DNA of 64,000 bases from Flavobacterium cerinum. Lineage in GTDB: Bacteria > Bacteroidota > Bacteroidia > Flavobacteriales > Flavobacteriaceae. The DNA lies in contig NZ_CP101751.1 of assembly GCF_024496085.1 (NCBI RefSeq), positions 1,054,001-1,118,000 on the forward strand, in the 5' to 3' direction. Below, in pieces: positions 61,708 through 64,000 of this stretch. Under the pieces are notes generated by a model that did no database searches, had not been told where the DNA came from, and saw nothing but the letters and a program-made list of their open reading frames with translations. The stretch's first letter is position 1. The number at the start of each line of letters is the position of its first letter. The position numbers and the translations under genes were made by a program.

Positions 61708-62283
61708 ATGATGAGTTTTTATATATTAAAATCAGTAGTTGATGACGAAGATTACTTAGCTGAAAAAGTTAATGTTTCAGAAAAAGGAATGCATAAACTA
61801 AGTATTTCAGGAGTATCTTTAAAGGATAAAGAACTTAAAATTGAATTAAAGAAAAATAAAGGTAATGTTAGAAATGTTATCTCCAATTTATACGGTATTC
61901 CAATAATATCTGAGTTGATTTCAGATGTTTTATTGAGTAATTGTCCAAATGAAATTGAGTTATTTGAGGTGAAAATTGACATGAAGATAGAATCAAAGTT
62001 TTATTTTTTAAATATACTTGACAATGTAGATGCTATTGATTTTGAAAAGTCTATTTACGTGGAAATCATGCCTGAAACTAAAGTGTTATCAGAAATCACT
62101 AAGCTAGTTTTAAATAACTCTAAAGTCCAGTCAAGACATATTTTTAGGTTAAAACATTTTAGAGATGAAATTGTAGTATCTGAGGATTTAAAAAATAGAC
62201 TTGAGGATTTAAAAATTTCCGAGTATAAATTTATACCAATAGAAGATTTCGAATACAAGGCAGGTCGTTTAAATAGATACTAA
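61708..62283 (+). CDS. probable immunity protein (Imm11 / DUF1629-like)
   Basis: A 191-residue soluble protein whose start is 2 bases after the cargo gene stop. The C-terminal part H-I-F-R-L-K-H-F-R-D-E-I-V-V-S-E-D-L-K-N-R-L-E and K-F-I-P-I-E-D resembles the DUF1629/Imm11 immunity family (F-R-L...V-S-E-x-L-K-x-x-L-E...F-x-x-V/I). It would neutralise the AHH nuclease in the producer. It is markedly AT-rich, like the toxin tip, suggesting the two arrived together. Confidence 0.65.
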   Translation: MMSFYILKSVVDDEDYLAEKVNVSEKGMHKLSISGVSLKDKELKIELKKNKGNVRNVISNLYGIPIISELISDVLLSNCPNEIELFEVKIDMKIESKFYFLNILDNVDAIDFEKSIYVEIMPETKVLSEITKLVLNNSKVQSRHIFRLKHFRDEIVVSEDLKNRLEDLKISEYKFIPIEDFEYKAGRLNRY

Positions 62284-62333
62284 AACTGTTTTGTATTTCG
62301 ATATATGTGACTCATTTTAAAAAGAGTAGCTGT

Positions 62334-62372
62334 AAAAACTCCGTAATGTCTTCTGACTTTGCGGAGTTTTTT
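62334..62372. terminator. bidirectional terminator between immunity and ABC transporter genes
   Basis: AAAAACTCCG (62334-62343) pairs with CGGAGTTTTT (62362-62371). A-rich and T-rich flanks allow termination from both directions; the genes on either side converge on it. Confidence 0.85.
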
Positions 62373-62413
62373 AATTTAATAAATGCACGACTTTGTTTTT
62401 AAAAGCTAAAGAC

Positions 62414-63634
62414 TTATTCATAATGCAACGCTTCAATCGGGTCGAGTTTTGAGGCTTTTAAAGCCGGGTAATAACCGAAAAAGATACCGGTTATAGCGCA
62501 AACCAAAAACGAAAGAATCACCGAAGACTCTGAAATCAATGTCGGCCATTGTAAAAAGTACTGAATCAGCTCGGAAGCGATGATGCCTACAATAATCCCG
62601 ATTGCACCGCCCGTTAGACTGATCAATATGGCTTCTACCAGGAACTGCAATAAAATATTACGCCCGTTTGCTCCGATCGACATTCGCAAACCGATTTCCT
62701 TGGTACGCTCCGTAACCGAAACATACATAATATTCATAATCCCGATTCCGCCAATCAACAGGGAAATCCCGGAAATAGCCGTTAACAATACCGTTAATAG
62801 CTGACTCGTTGAGCTAAATGTGTTGATCAATTCTGCTTGGGTGCGTACAGAAAAATCATCATCGTCTTTTGCTTTTAACCGGTGGGATGTCCGCATGATT
62901 TGTTCGATTTCAGCAGTCGCTAATTCCGTCTGACTTTCATCGGTCGTTGAGGTATAAATATTCTGTAAATAAATCGAATTCGTGATTCGCTTTTGAACCG
63001 TACTGTAGGGCGAAATAATAATATCATCCTGATCCTGTCCGAATGCATTTTCACCCTTACTCTCCAAAATACCGATCACCCGAAACGGAATTTTATTAAA
63101 CCGGATGGTCTGACCTATCGGATCGGTTCCGTTCGGGAAAATATTATCAACTACCGTTTGACCTAAAAGACAAACTTTATTTGCGATATGAATATCCGAT
63201 TCTCTAAAAGCAATTCCTTCTTTTAAAGGCCAGTTTCGAATCGTTAAATAACCGATATCAACACCTTGCATGGTTGTAGGCCAGTTTAACGAACCGTTAA
63301 TGGCTTGTCCTTTTGAGGATACGGCCGGCGAAACGGCATTTAAATACTTTGCTTCTTTTTTAAGTGCTTCGACATCAGCAAGGGTTAAGGTTTGTACGCT
63401 GGATATATCCAAACGCGCTCCGGCTGTAACATTACTGTTGGGACGTATCGTAATCATATTGGATCCCATACTCGACAATTGATCCTGAATGCTTTGTTTG
63501 GAACCTTGTCCGATCGCGACCATAGCAATAACAGAAGCGACACCAATAATAATCCCGAGCATCGTTAATAAGGCTCGTAGCTTATTGCGTCGTAACGCTT
63601 TTAATGCGATTAGAAAAAGATTAGCTATTCTCAT
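62414..63634 (-). CDS. MacB-type ABC transporter permease
   Basis: A 406-residue FtsX/MacB-type permease from the ATG at 63634 ([36 protein letters not shown]); an alternative start at 63655 would add seven residues. Transmembrane helix 1 is near residues 20-42, a large periplasmic domain (about 45-275) follows, and three more helices are in the C-terminal part. It works with the ATPase encoded upstream, overlapping it by 14 bases. MacB family members export peptides, macrolides or lipids; the substrate here is unknown. Confidence 0.9.
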   Translation of the reverse strand: MRIANLFLIALKALRRNKLRALLTMLGIIIGVASVIAMVAIGQGSKQSIQDQLSSMGSNMITIRPNSNVTAGARLDISSVQTLTLADVEALKKEAKYLNAVSPAVSSKGQAINGSLNWPTTMQGVDIGYLTIRNWPLKEGIAFRESDIHIANKVCLLGQTVVDNIFPNGTDPIGQTIRFNKIPFRVIGILESKGENAFGQDQDDIIISPYSTVQKRITNSIYLQNIYTSTTDESQTELATAEIEQIMRTSHRLKAKDDDDFSVRTQAELINTFSSTSQLLTVLLTAISGISLLIGGIGIMNIMYVSVTERTKEIGLRMSIGANGRNILLQFLVEAILISLTGGAIGIIVGIIASELIQYFLQWPTLISESSVILSFLVCAITGIFFGYYPALKASKLDPIEALHYE

Positions 63635-64000
63635 AATTGTAATCGTCATCAACATGAAAATCAGCGAGCATTTGTCGTGCCGATTTGATGTTTTGGTTAT
63701 AAAAATCTTTCATGATTTTGCCGTCGCGCAATGTGATGGTCCGACTGCTAAAAGCGGCGATATCGGGTTCGTGAGTGACAAAAATGATGGTTTTTCCCTG
63801 TTGGTTCAATTCCTGAATCAAAGCCATAATTTCATAGGACGTCCGGGTGTCCAGATTACCGGTGGCTTCATCGGCCAATATCATCACAGGATCATTGACT
63901 AAAGCACGGGCAATCGCTACTCTTTGTTGTTGTCCTCCTGAAAGCTGATTCGGAAAATGATCCAGTCGGTCGGCTAATTTTACCGCTTCCAGGGCTTTAA
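63621..64000 (-). CDS. MacB-type ABC transporter ATP-binding protein (partial)
   Basis: The C-terminal 125 codons are in the window; the N-terminal part with Walker A lies beyond position 64000. Visible are the signature [15 protein letters not shown], Walker [13 protein letters not shown], and the switch His in F-V-T-H-E. It pairs with the permease at 62414. This is outside the eCIS unit. Confidence 0.92.
   Translation of the reverse strand, partial: KALEAVKLADRLDHFPNQLSGGQQQRVAIARALVNDPVMILADEATGNLDTRTSYEIMALIQELNQQGKTIIFVTHEPDIAAFSSRTITLRDGKIMKDFYNQNIKSARQMLADFHVDDDYNYENS

Overview
The window looks like a chromosomal segment of a Bacteroidota bacterium, most likely of the class Flavobacteriia. 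It is AT-rich, several promoters fit the Bacteroidota -7 consensus TAnnTTTG, and the protein families (DUF4255, DUF5908, BspA-type repeats, Bacteroidota-style fibre adaptors) fit that group. No tRNA, rRNA or CRISPR array was seen.

Positions 1-7581 hold the end of a type II secretion / type IV pilus-like operon: GspF tail, pseudopilin, prepilin peptidase, GspE, secretin GspD, a GspL/PilM-PilN-like protein, a GspM/PilO-like protein, a lipoprotein with fibronectin/Ig-like repeats, and a GspC/PilP-like protein. A strong terminator closes it.

Positions 7739-62283 are one very large extracellular contractile injection system (eCIS, Afp/PVC/MAC/AlgoCIS type). A divergent pair of promoters drives a left arm (tape measure protein and a Cys-rich small protein) and a right arm. 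The right arm runs cap protein (DUF4255), sheath, tube, a broken second sheath, second tube, tube initiator, DUF5908, LysM protein, VgrG-like spike, PAAR tip, gp25, baseplate J, Afp12-like protein, and two giant related proteins, the second of which ends in a Hint domain. Next come an S24 (LexA/CI-type) repressor with palindromic operators and a phage-type lysis cassette (holin-like, amidase, overlapping spanin-like pair). A fibre region of about 20 kb follows: an adaptor fibre, three tandem structured RNAs, five BspA-repeat fibre genes alternating with short adaptor genes, two other fibre genes, and a 2030-residue coiled-coil fibre. The last unit encodes the eCIS AAA+ ATPase, a 1439-residue cargo protein with a C-terminal AHH-type nuclease, and its probable immunity protein. 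Positions 62414-64000 are an unrelated MacB-type ABC transporter on the minus strand.

The units appear to work together. The particle is assembled in the cytoplasm, loaded with the nuclease, and released by lysis. An upstream element (TACTGCAA) sits at nearly constant spacing before the promoter boxes of the left arm, right arm, fibre unit (twice) and ATPase-toxin unit, which suggests one activator switches on the whole particle. The lysis genes lie next to an SOS-type repressor instead. The most novel items are the tandem covarying RNAs, the shared promoter architecture, the fibre cassette array and the Ser-type Hint domain on a particle protein.
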